From: Pyropia haitanensis
Lineage: Eukaryota; Rhodophyta; Bangiophyceae; Bangiales; Bangiaceae
NCBI GenBank assembly: GCA_008729055.1
Contig: SDUX01000006.1
Span: 1,187,501-1,251,500 of the forward strand
Reading direction: 5' to 3'
Length of the DNA: 64,000 nucleotides
Under the pieces are notes generated by a model. It saw nothing but the letters and a program-made list of their open reading frames with translations. It did not search any database and was not told where the DNA came from. Both the position numbers and the translations under genes were made by a program. Numbering within the stretch: the stretch's first letter is position 1; each line of letters opens with the position of its first letter. Of the stretch, positions 41,206 through 51,467 are shown in pieces.

Positions 41206-43215
41206 CGCCGCCGCCGCCGCCATTGCCGCCATCCGCCGCGGCGGCGGGCGTGGCCGACACCGCCGCGGCGGCGGCCGCGGCCGCGGCGGGGGCGGCGGCG
41301 GCGGCGGCGCGACCCGCCGCGGCGGCGTCCCCGCCCTACGACCTTGGCCCGCTCCGCCGCTTTGGCCTGTGGGCGGCGGCGACCTTCCGGTCGCGCCCCC
41401 CCCCCGGCACCCCCCCCCCCCGCCCGCGGGCCTGCGCGCGCGGCTCGCCGCGGTCGCTGCGGCCCCCCCCGGCCAGCCCACCCCCCTCCGTGATGCGCTC
41501 GTCATTGTCGCCGCGGCGCTCCGCGCGGCGGGCCACCGCGTCCGCATCGTGACGCCGCTCAACGCGGTCTCGCGGGTGCCCCTCCGCCGCGGGGGGGGGG
41601 GGGGGCTGGCGGGATCGTCGTCGTTGTTGGGTCGAATGGTGTTGCGGTGGATGAGGACGCGGGCTGGCTGGAGGTGTGGGGGGGGGGGGGTGGCTGACGC
41701 TGGATGTGGGGGGGGGGGGGGGGTGGGGGGGGGGGGGAGTGTGGCAGAGGGCGTCGTGCGGGGGGGGGGCGCACGACCCCGGGGGGGGGCGGGGGGGGCG
41801 GCGCCCGCGCCGCGACCGTCGGCCAAGCGGCCGCGGGGGGGGGCGGCCGCCGCGCTCGCCGGGGGAGGCCCTGCCGCGGCGGCCGCAGCGGCGGCGGCGG
41901 CGGCGGCGGGGGCGCCCAAGCGGCCGCGGCGGGGGGGGCGCGCCGCCGCTGTGACGACGGCGGCGGCGGCCGCGGCAGAGGGCACCACCGCCGCCGTGCC
42001 GGCGGGTGCGGCCGACGATGCCGTTGGCGGCGGCGTTGGTGGCGACGGGGGCGGCGGGGACGGCGACGGCGGTGACGGCGGCGGCGGCGACAGCGGCGGC
42101 AGCGGCGGCGTCGACGGTCACCCCAGGGCCAGGGGGGAGGCCGCGGCCACGGCGGGTGGTGCGCCGCTGGCGCGTGGGCCCCCCCCCCCGCGCCCCCTCC
42201 CCCCCCCCCCCCGGGCGCCCCCCCCCCGCGCCGACGCCGCCCGCCGCCGCGCCGCCGCCGCCGCCCTCTGCCACGTCCTTGCCGCCGACAGCGGCCGCCT
42301 GCGCGACGTGTCGCGGCGGTACGCGCCCGACTGGGCCGCCGCGGCCGCCGCGCGGTCGCCCGACGGCTTTTACGTGGCGCTCCTCGCCGCGGCGGCGGCG
42401 CCAGACACGGCCGCCCGCGACGCGACCGACGAGGCCGACGCGGCCGAGTGGGCGGCCGCCGCGGCGGCGGCGCCGCTGCCGCGCTCCGACGCCGCCGCGC
42501 GGCGGCACCCGTCGTACGTGCTCGCCGCGCACCTGAAAAAGTACGAGGCGCTGCGGCCGGGGGCGGCGCCGGTGGGCACCCTCCCGGGGCCGGCAGGGGC
42601 GCCCGTCTTTGCCCGCGCCGACGTGGCCGCCCTCCACACGCGGGACGTGTGGGCGCGCCACCTGCGGGCGGTGCGCGACGGCGAGGCCGCGGTCAAGACG
42701 GTGGCGTCGCGGTCGGCCGCGGCGAGTGGCCCCGCCGCCCCCCCCGCCGAGCTGTTTGGTGAGTGGCAGACCGACGCGCTGGTCGTGGCCGCCGTTGCCG
42801 ACGGTGGCGCCGTCCCGCGGGGCCCCCGCGGCGCCGTCGAGCTGTGGTCCCCCGCGCACCTCCCCCCGGGGTCTGTCCACGTGGCGTCGCCCTACGCGGC
42901 GGGCGTGGCGGCGGCGCTGGGCGTCGACGCGCCCGCCGCGATGGTCGGCTTTGACGTCCGGTCGGGGCGGAGCGTGCCGCGCTACGCGGGGGTGGTTGTT
43001 GCCGCCGCCGCCGCCGCGGCGGTCGCCGATGGGGCCGCCGCCGAGGCGGCGCGCCGCGAGGACGCCGCCGCCCGCCGCCGGCGGGCCGACGTGCGGGCGC
43101 GGTGGGCGCGGCTGCTCCGCGCGCTGCGGGCGCGCGCGCTCGTGCGGCAGCGGTACGGGGATGGTGGCGGCGGCGGCGGCGGCGTGGCGGCCGGCACGGC
43201 GGCCACGGCGGCGGC

Positions 43216-43259
<44 letters not shown>

Positions 43260-43480
43260 CGGCCGCGGCGGGGGGGCGGCTGGACGCGGCCGCCTCGACG
43301 GCGGCGGCGGCGGCGGCGGCGGCTAGCGCGGCGGCCGCGCCCGCGGCGGCCGCCGCGGGCGGCACCACCGCCGTGCACGTGCACGGTTGGGGCGCGCCGT
43401 GGGCCGACGCGGAGGTGGCTGGCCTGTGGCACAAGCGGTGTGGCGGGTGTGGGCTGGTGCAGACGTACGAGCGGCTGTAG
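39963..43480 (+). CDS. XPC/Rad4 DNA damage recognition protein, frame broken
   Basis: Start ATG 39963 (GCCGCCATGGCC context, MATRRRSSRR), stop TAG 43478. The conserved parts follow Rad4/XPC order: an acidic segment (DTDSDGDAWDTD, IEWEEDRPGSLDVL, about 40745-40850); a transglutaminase-fold start (AQRAAAATAHKASLV; GLRARLAAVAA; DALVIVAAALRAAGHRVRIV, to about 41570); BHD1 (HPSYVLAAHLKKYEAL, LHTRDVWARHLR, about 42508-42690); BHD2 and BHD3 (ELFGEWQTDALVV, LPPGSVHVASPYA, AMVGFDVRSGRSVP, about 42750-42990); and the C-terminal HVHGWGAPW then CGGCGLV. It recognises helix-distorting lesions and starts nucleotide excision repair in the nucleus. The conserved parts occupy three frames that switch at C-runs (20 C at 40026, 14 at 40730, 14 at 40945, 10-12 at 41396-41421). 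Large Ala/Gly insertions separate the domains. Confidence 0.85.
40026..40045. repeat. C20 homopolymer in XPC 5' region
   Basis: Twenty consecutive C shortly after the XPC start codon, and one of several runs across which the frame of the gene changes. Confidence 0.8.
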
Positions 43481-45140
43481 TTGGAGAGTTTTGGGGGGGG
43501 GCGGGAGAGAGGGAGAATTTGGAGGGGGAGGGGGGGGGGCGGTGGGAGTGGTGCCGGCTGCGCTGGCCAGACGGCACCCGGCTGGCTGCTGCCGCGTGGC
43601 ACCGCGAGGGCCGGCGGCGGCCGCCACGGCGGCGCGCACGCTCGTGCGCGTCGACTGCATTGGCGTGCGGCAGACGCCCCAGCGGCGCTGGCCGCGGCTG
43701 GACGAGGCGCGCCGGTGGGTGGGGCCGCCGTGCGCCCCCGTGCCCAGCGTGGCGGCGCTCGTGTCGTGGCGCACGGGGGACGGTGGCGACCCGCTGCGTG
43801 GCGGGGCCAGGCCCTTCACCGCCACCTCTGGCCCCTGGGCCGAGCCGCGGCGCACGCGGCGGCGCCGTCCATGGCGGGGGAAGGAACGCCGCCACGCAGA
43901 CGGCCGCACGCCGCGGCGGCTGCGGGCGTCCGCTTCATCACTGCGGACGGGCGCCCGGTGGGGGCACGGGAGGGGTCGGCGGCGGCGACGCCGACCAACA
44001 GCCGCCTCTGTTGCCTGCGTGGCGACGCTCGAGCGGTCGACGGCCGCCGCGGCCGTCTGCGCCCCCGCTGCCTGTGCGCGCCGGGGTCCGGGCTCGCCTG
44101 CTCGTCACGGTCGTCCCGGCTGGGGCGCCACCGCCGCCGCCGCCGCCTCTCGCCGAGCGAGCGATTCTGCCGCGGGCGGTGGCGGCGGCGGCGGTGGCGG
44201 CGGTGTCCCCCCCCCGTCCACGGCCCTTTAATCTGTCGCTGGCGAGGCCACACCCGACGCGTCCCACCGATGCCGCCGCGCGGGCGGCAGCGCTCACGCG
44301 CACGAGCACCGCTGTGACGACAGCCAACGCCAGCTACGATACACCCTTTTCATCGCCGCAGGCGCCGCTGTTCCCCGTTTCGCTGCTGTATCCCCCCCCT
44401 CGCGTCCCGACTCCCGCCAGCTCTGCCCCTGCTATGAACCACCGTGGTGCTGGTCACTCCCAACAAAGGGTGGCCCGGCGGCAGCCGCGGCTGCTTACGT
44501 CGTGCGCCGTGGTGACAGGGTCTGCGGATGACCAGGCGCTTCGGCCACATGTCGGCCACGTGCCAACGGATGAAATCACTGTCCAGGGGCGGACAAGTTG
44601 ACACTGAAACCACAGGGCGATCGCCAAACACCTCTTTTTCAGTGGTACTTTACTGACATACAACCTTTCGAGCGGAGCGCGAGCGGCTCATCTCCGTGCA
44701 ATCTGGGGCAACCCCGGTTCCCTCCACCACTGCGAGCGGAGAGCGCAGCCGCGAGTGGACGACTGTGCGGTTGGGTGGCGGCGGTGGGGCGGCCCTCCGC
44801 AGCAGCGTGTGCCGCGGCGACACGGTGGCGCGCTTCGCTGCTGCTGCGGACGACCACCACCAGCACCACGACCGCTATCGCCACGGATCCACGGCGGGAC
44901 GCCCCGCCACGGACGGGCCGGCGCCATTGCCATCCCATCCCCGCGCCCCCCCGCACTTTCCCATTGGCCCAGCTGACACGCCCACGGCTGCATCGTCTCC
45001 CTCCCGCCGTCCCCTCGCCGTCGCGCCGTCAACCCAGTCCCCCTTCACGCTCCCCTCCCTTCCCCCGGCCCGAGTGCGTCCCCTCGTTTCCCGCGACATC
45101 GCCGTCCCTCATCCCCCAATCCCCCCCTCCCCCCTCCGCC
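43481..45140. other. Intergenic region between XPC and PsbQ' genes
   Basis: No gene recognised. Near 43610-43870 one plus frame (TLVRVDCIGVRQTPQRRW, RLDEARRWVGPP) has a fairly ordinary composition but no motif or clear start. 44230-44700 is less GC-rich. The last ~200 bases are C/T-rich leader of the PsbQ' gene. Confidence 0.4.
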
Positions 45141-45293
45141 ATGGCCTTCCTCCCCACGCCGCTACCCGGTCGGGCGGCGGTCGCCCCCTTCCGCGTGACG
45201 GCCCACCCCGCTGCCACCGGCGGCCCTCCCCGCCGCCGCGTGACAGCCGTGACGCCGGGGGGTGCTGGGGAGGCGGCGGCGCGGCCACCAGCC

Positions 45294-45324
<31 letters not shown>

Positions 45325-46331
45325 CCGCCGTCGCCGCCGCCGCTCCTACCGCCGCCGTCCCTTCTACCACCGCTGCTGCGACGGCCGCCACCGCCACTGC
45401 CGCCGCCGCCGCCACCGCCGTGCGCCGTCGGCAGCTGCTGGGCGTGGTGGCTGCCGCCGCGCTGGGCGTGGCGGCCGCGGCGGCGCCACCGCCGTCTGTG
45501 GCAGCCGCGGCGGCGGTGGTGGTGGAGAAGCCCAAGGCGCTGGACGAGCCATTGACGGCGCTCGTGCAAGTAGGTTTTGGGACGGGAGGGGGGGGAGGGC
45601 AGGGCGGGAGAGGGGGGGGAGGAGGAGGATGTGGCGTCCTCGTCTGGGGCCGACCCGGCTGCGAGGCGGGCTGTGCCGGTCGTGGGGCGGCTGTCCGTAG
45701 TGGGCACCTGTCCCCTGCTGAGGGCCTTGCACTGCGGCGGACCCCCGAGTGGGTGGTCTTGCGGTGCGGGTGCGCTGAGGGGGTCCGGTGGACACGGCAG
45801 TCTGCTGGGTGGTGCCCGACTGACACTGGGTCACTCGCTATTGGCTCTTTCCGTACCCTCTGCTCTCCTCGTCCGCCTCCCCGCCCCCCCCCCTCTTCCT
45901 CGCGGCTTCCTGCTCCCCGCCCCCAGTGTCGAGCCGCCCTCCCCCCCATCCGTGGCTACCTCAATGCCGGCAAGTGGGACAAGGCGCGCACGAACGTCAA
46001 TTACTGTACGCGCGTCCTCCGCCTGGCCACCAACATCCGCTTGTACGCAAGCGCGCTCGGCGGCGACTCGTACTATGACGCGCTCGACGTGCTGTCGGAC
46101 GTGATGAACCTGACCACCCAGCTGGACGCGTCGGCCTACACGGCGGGCTTCATCCCCGCCGACGAGGGGGAGATCCCCACCGAGGCACAAAAGTACCTCG
46201 ACCAGGGGCTCGCGTTCCTGGATCAGGTGGAGGGGCTGATGGACCAGCTGCTCGCGCTGAGTGGGGGGAACGTGGAGCGCGTCAAGGCCAAGGCGAAGAA
46301 CGTGCCGCTGCCCATTTTGACCGAGTGGTAG
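45141..46331 (+). CDS. PsbQ-like (PsbQ') photosystem II extrinsic protein
   Basis: Exon 1 45141-45569, intron 45570-45926 (357 nt, GTAGGT...CCCCAG, phase 0), exon 2 45927-46331; 277 residues. Residues 1 to about 90 are a plastid transit peptide (MAFLPTPLPGRAAVAPFRV, then Ala/Thr repeats). RRRQLLG at 95-101 plus a hydrophobic Ala/Val core to about 115 is a twin-arginine signal for the thylakoid lumen. The mature part is a four-helix PsbQ-type domain: IRGYLNAGKWDKARTNVNY, RLATNIRLYASAL, YYDALDVLSDVMNLTTQLD, KYLDQGLAFLDQVEGLMDQL. In red algae PsbQ' is a lumenal subunit of the oxygen-evolving complex. The ATG follows a C/T-rich leader (CTCCGCCATGG). It is tail-to-tail with the CBM48 gene. Confidence 0.88.
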
Positions 46332-47272
46332 GGGCTTGGGTGAGGCGCGGACGGGGGGGCGGGGGGGGGGGGGGGTCTATGCGAGAAGGGGGCGGCTTGT
46401 CGGTGGTGCGAAGCAAAAAAGGAAGCACGGGGGTATGTCGTGGCGTGCCTCGCTGCTTCCCGTCTCGCCCAGTCTCCCCGTAAGCCAGCGCTGGGTGTCG
46501 ATTCCGCGGGGTCGACGACGCGGCGGCGCCTGGCCCGGCACGCAGCCTTCCAGCCGCGACGCATGCACCACGCGGCGCGGTGGGTGGTGGCGGCGGCAGC
46601 GGCGGCGGCGGCGGAGCAGGGGCGGCCGCCGCGGCGCTGGCCATGTCGCCACTACCGCCGCCGTCGCCGCCACCGTCGACGCGGCTGCCGAACCTGCGTG
46701 GGTGCGCCTCATCCCCTCGCGATGCGGCCGCTCGCAGCGCGCGCCGCCGCGCGCCGCTGCCGTCGCAGCGACGGCCGGCGACACATCTCGGGCGAGGCGG
46801 GCGCGGGGGGGGCGGTTTCTGGGTGTGGGGTACTGCCGCGATGGGGTGCGCGTATGAGTGGACGCCCGCTGCATGTCCTGCGAGACCGATGGTCCCAGGC
46901 GCCGTTGAAGCGGGCTGTCGCGGCGGCCGGTCCACGAGCACCCCCCCCACCTGGGGGTCTCCCTTCCCACGCACACTTTCTTTGTCATCAGTAGCTGTGC
47001 GCTCAGCGGCTGCGCCCGCCTTTGCGCCTGTGTCGCGCTTGCGGCTGCGAGCAACGCTACAGGCCGAGAGCTTCGCCATGGCCTGGCGTCGCGCCTGGGC
47101 GTGCAGAGCAGCCCCACCCCCAGCTCGTCGTCGACACGCAGAAGATGAGGTGGCACGCAACGCCCGACCGGAAACCAAGCCGTCTCTGCTGCACCCGTGG
47201 CCCGCACGCGCCGTCCGCCGCCCCTGTGACGGCCGGCGCCTCTCCTCGTCGCGCAACCCCCGTCCACCGCTC
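46332..47272. other. Convergent intergenic region
   Basis: Lies between the PsbQ' gene (+) and the CBM48 gene (-). Open frames on both strands (one on the minus strand through most of it) lack motifs. No gene called. Confidence 0.4.
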
Positions 47273-48748
47273 CTACCCAGCGACGCGCGCCACGTCGTCT
47301 CCTCCGCCTGGCACCCGCCTCCTCATCCACGACTCTTCCCCTCCTCCACAATTCTCCTTCCCCCCCCCCACCCCCGCTCTACACGCCCCACTACGATATC
47401 GTACAGCATGCCGCCCGGCGGCGGCGCTTCCCGCCCCCCTCGCGGCTCCTCCCGCCCGGCGAGCCGCCCCCCGAGCCCGAGCCCGACCCCGGCGAGGTGG
47501 CGCCCCCCCCCCCCCCTTTTTGCCGCCGCCCCCATTGACCTTGGGCGGCCCACGGATGACGCGGATGTTGTTCATCGTCATCTCGTCCTCACCAACCGTT
47601 GGGTGGCGGGTGCTGTGGCGCCACTCGCCGTCGACGACAAACTTGAACTCGTGGGTGCCCGCGGGGACGGGCGTCACCACCGACCACATCCCACCGCCCT
47701 CATGGTACATTTGGACTGGCGGTGGGGGACGCGGGGGGGAGAGAGGGGGGAGAGCGGGAAAATCCAGAGCGGGAGCGAGAAAAAAGCGGGGGGCCAGAGC
47801 GGCCGCCAGCGGCTAAGGTCAGGACGGGGGCCCAGAGCGCACGGCAGCGTAGAGCAGGACGTGCAACTGCGCCACAAAAGCAACGAGAAGCACATCAAGG
47901 CGCCCAGGCAACAGCAGAGACCCCCACGGTGCTGCCACATGCGGCCGTCGACTGGGCAGCCGCACCGAGGAGAGAGGCCGGCCTGGACCACCGTGCCCGC
48001 CAACGAGTCGCCTGCCCAACGGCACCCACACCTCCCAGACGTGTCCCCACTGGCAAGCCATCCACCCGTCCGCCAACCTCCCCACCGACAGGCCCACCAC
48101 TTCTCACCGCACTGCCCAACCCCGCACCTCCCAGCCCGCCACTATCCCCCCCGCACCATCACCACACACGTACCTGGCATCCAGCCGTTCCACGCGCCAC
48201 TCAGCCGCACGTCATGGTTGGCGCCGTCCGCCCACACAAACTCCGTCTTGACCATCACCTCGTCCTCCCCCGGGTCCGCGTACTCCCCGTGTAGCATCGG
48301 CGTCAGGCCCGCCGCGACCGACGGGGAGATGGGCGTCGCCTCGGGCGCGCCTTTCGCGGCGCCCTTCCCGCCGTCTGCGCCGCTGCCGCTGCTGCCATCC
48401 CCGCCGCCGCCGTCCACCCCGCCCGACACGGACGAGGTGACGGGGGAGCCGACCGGCACCGCCGTCACCGACGCCTCCTCCACGCCCACTTCTCGCGCGC
48501 CGCCCGCCGCGCCGCCGTCGGCCGCCGCCTCCTCCTTGGACGACCGCACGTCCACCACCTCCTCGTCCGACGACGCCTCCCCGCCACCGCCACCGCCACC
48601 GACAATGCCACCACCGCCGCCACCGCCGTTGCCGGCGACGGACGACGGCGACAGCACCGCCACCGACTCGACGTCGCCACTCCCCGCCGCCACGTACGCC
48701 GCCGGCGGCGCAGTCGCCGCCATGGGCGCCGGCGCAGCCGCCGTCACG

Positions 48749-48781
<33 letters not shown>

Positions 48782-49155
48782 GAAACGGCCGCCGCCTCTG
48801 CCCGGCCCGCGGGGGCTGGCGGTGGTGGCGGCGGCGGGGGGGGGGGGGCGCCGCCGCTGCCCCCGCCCGCGCGGCTGGCGGCGGCGGGGGGGGCGGCGGC
48901 GGCGGCGGCGGCGGCGACGAGGGCGACGCGGCCGGCGGTGGGGGCGGCGGTGGCGGGGGGGGGGCGGAGGGGGGGGGGCGCCGCCGCCCCCGCCGGCGCG
49001 GCTGGCGGAGGCGGCGACGGCGGCGTCGCCGCCGGCGCCGCCGCCGACGCGGATGACGGGGCCGGCGGCGGCGGCGGCGGCGGCGGCAGCGCCTTACCCG
49101 CCGTCGATGTCGACGGCGGTGGTGGCGGCGGTGGCGGCGGCGGCGGCGGCGGCAT
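47273..49155 (-). CDS. CBM48 (AMPK-beta-like) glycan-binding protein
   Basis: Exon 1 49155-48174, intron 48173-47716 (458 nt, GTACGT...CGCCAG, phase 1), exon 2 47715 to a stop at 47273. Splicing completes one CBM48: TEFVWADGANHDVRLSGAWN + GWMP|VQMYHEGGG, then PAGTHEFKFVVDGEWRH and TMNNIRV (about residues 303-380). This is the starch/glycogen-binding fold of AMPK-beta and PTST. The kinase-binding ASC domain that follows it in true AMPK-beta is absent. The N-terminus is Pro/Ala/Gly-rich with an acidic Ser-rich stretch (GEASSDEEVVDV). A role at floridean starch in the cytosol is an inference. After the domain a C-run near 47501-47517 makes the tail uncertain: another frame gives a Ser/Gly linker and stops near 47396. 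Confidence 0.75.
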
Positions 49156-51467
49156 GATGCCGACGGTGGGCGACGTCGGGCGGCACGCACAGCGGCGTGT
49201 TGGCAAAGGTGAGCAACAGCGGCAGCGACAACAACTGACGGCGGCGGCACACGGCACGCGGGCACCGCTGGCGGGATGGCGGGCGACCACCACAAGAGAC
49301 CAGCCGCCGGCGTGGCGGTGGGGAAGCAGACCCGTCGTCGGCTGGGGTAGTGCCGCCGTGGGGGTTGCCAAAGACCCCTCCGCCGCGGCGGCCGCGTTGG
49401 TGCGTCGCCGACGCCAACGGCTTCGGCGGCGTGCCGCCCGCCGCCCCCGCGGCCAACCACCCCCACGCGCTGTCGCTGCCACACCGCCCCGGCACGGGCG
49501 GGCGTGGGCAACGCCCCCGAGGAGGCGGGCAGGCGGCGGCGGCGGCGGCGGCGCCTCCCCCAAGGCTAGCAACCAAGGGCGTCAAGAAAGGCGGGGGGCC
49601 AACCCCGAGCCGGGAGGGCGCCGGCGGCGGCGGCCAACGTGGGGTGGCCGGACGCGGAGGGGAGCGCCCTCCCGCGGCGCCTCTCCCCTCCACCCCCCGA
49701 CTCTCCCTCATGGGGGACGCGCGGCGCCGACGGCGGCCGCCACTCCCCAATGGCCACTGACAAACGTCATGACGGCGGGGACAGGGGCGGGGGGGAGACG
49801 GCGGGCCCTCCTCGCCCCGCCCCCCGCCACATGCACCACCGCCGGCGCAGCCGCCAACCGGGACGCACGCCGCCGCATCGCCCCGCCGTCGCCCGCCGCT
49901 ACTGCTATCGCCAGGAACGCTGGGAGGGGAGGGGCTCGCCGGTAGAAATTTTTTGGGAGCGACGGGAAGGCAGGTGGCGAGGGAGGGAGGAGTCGGGTGG
50001 GGGAGGGGAGGGGGAGGGAAACGGCAGCGCGAGTTGTGTCTGATACAGAAACGGCAGGCGGGCTCTGCCGCCGGGGGGCACCCGACGTGGCCACAAGCGC
50101 TCCCGGTGACACGTGGCACGTTTCAATTCTTGAACTTGTTTTGCTGCAGCGATCACGTGATCGGTTTAGTAGCCCCCCTGTTCGTGCAATCTCACACAGG
50201 CTGCTCCTTTATTGCCGTGAAAGGAATGGGGTGTCCACCAATTCGTCGTCTGCCGTGAGCGCTGCTTGCCAGACCAAGTCAGTCCTCCGTCGGCCCGCGC
50301 TGCATCGCGTCCTCCGCGCCTCCTCTCGTCGCGCTGCGTGTCAAGTCGCCGACTCCGCCCGTGCTCGTCGTTGAATCGGGGAGAGGCGACCCTCCCCCCC
50401 CCCCCCCTCCCTCCATCCCCCCGCCCTATCTCCACTGCTCCGGTAGCGTGCCGCCGACGTTGCCTCGGCAGTCCGTCGCCGCGGCGAGCGGAGCGCGGCG
50501 TCCTCTCCCGTCCCGGCTGCGGGCATGTGTGCCGCCGTGCGGCCCGCCCTGCTGCCATTGCCGGCCGGCCGCCCGCGGATACCCCCCACGGCGGCCCGCT
50601 GGCGTCGGGTCGGATCTTCCCTGCCGGCGCACGCCTGCGCGCGCCGCCGCTCGCGCGACTTGATGGTGGCATCCGCCTGCTGGGGGCGGCCGTGTGGCTG
50701 GGCGAGGCACGCGACGGCCGGGATGGGGAAGGCCCCGGCGGCTCGGGAAGGCTGAATAGGGGGGCAAGGATGAGGGCTGGGACTTGGGGATGGCGCTGCG
50801 GGCGGGGGGAGGCGGCGGGGACTTGGCCCTTGCCCTGTCGAGTCCTCCCGCATGGAGGCCGCCGCTGCTGCCGTCACGGAGGTTGCCGACTTGACCTGCC
50901 GCCGTCGCCTTCTCCCCCGTGCTGCTAGTTGGGATGGGGGGAGGCTCCGGTCCACCACGCGTCGGGTGGGGGCGAGGAGGGCGGGGGGGGGCTGGTCATC
51001 GGGCGTGCAGGGGCGTGCGTCGGCCCCGGCCAGGTGGGTGTGCCTACACCCCTCTGCTCTCCGTTGCCTGCCCCTGTGTTGGAATGGGGAGGGGCGGAAA
51101 AGGCGGGGCGGCGGTACTAGCCGCGGCCCCGCTGTTGCCCCCCGCGCTCGCCCCACCCCCACGCCCCTACACCAAAGGTGCCGTTGGGGGGAGGGCGTGA
51201 CCGGGTAGGCCGGGCACCCCACCCACCCATAAGGTCCGGGCTGGCCGGGGAGGGGGCGCCTCCTGCGGGGGCGCGTGTGCTGCTGCCCACCTGGCTGGAC
51301 ACCCAACCCGTCATCCAACGGCCCCTCACCCGTCGACAGACGGGGGGGTGCCAGTACTTGTCCGTGACGACGCGGTCACGGGTGCCTCCGGCGTCGTCAC
51401 GGGTGTCTTCCTCTGCAGAGTGCACTTGCGGGCGGGCGGTGGCCGTGGTCGCGGCGGCAGCGGCGGC
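49156..51467. other. Divergent intergenic region
   Basis: Lies between the CBM48 gene (-) and the CDCA7-like gene (+). 50105-50260 is notably less GC-rich and is the best promoter candidate. A good splice acceptor (gtgtcttcctctgcag, ending 51418) sits 50 bases before the CDCA7-like ATG, so that gene may have a leader intron or a further upstream coding exon. A short frame starting MEAAAAAVTEVADLT at 50852 is one candidate exon, unproven. Confidence 0.4.

Noticed and set aside
39963..43480. Several separate small genes in the XPC region
   Set aside because: The pieces, read in order across frames, match successive parts of one Rad4/XPC protein.
47273..49155. AMP-activated kinase beta subunit
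   Set aside because: Only the CBM48 is present; the ASC domain needed to bind the kinase is not visible.
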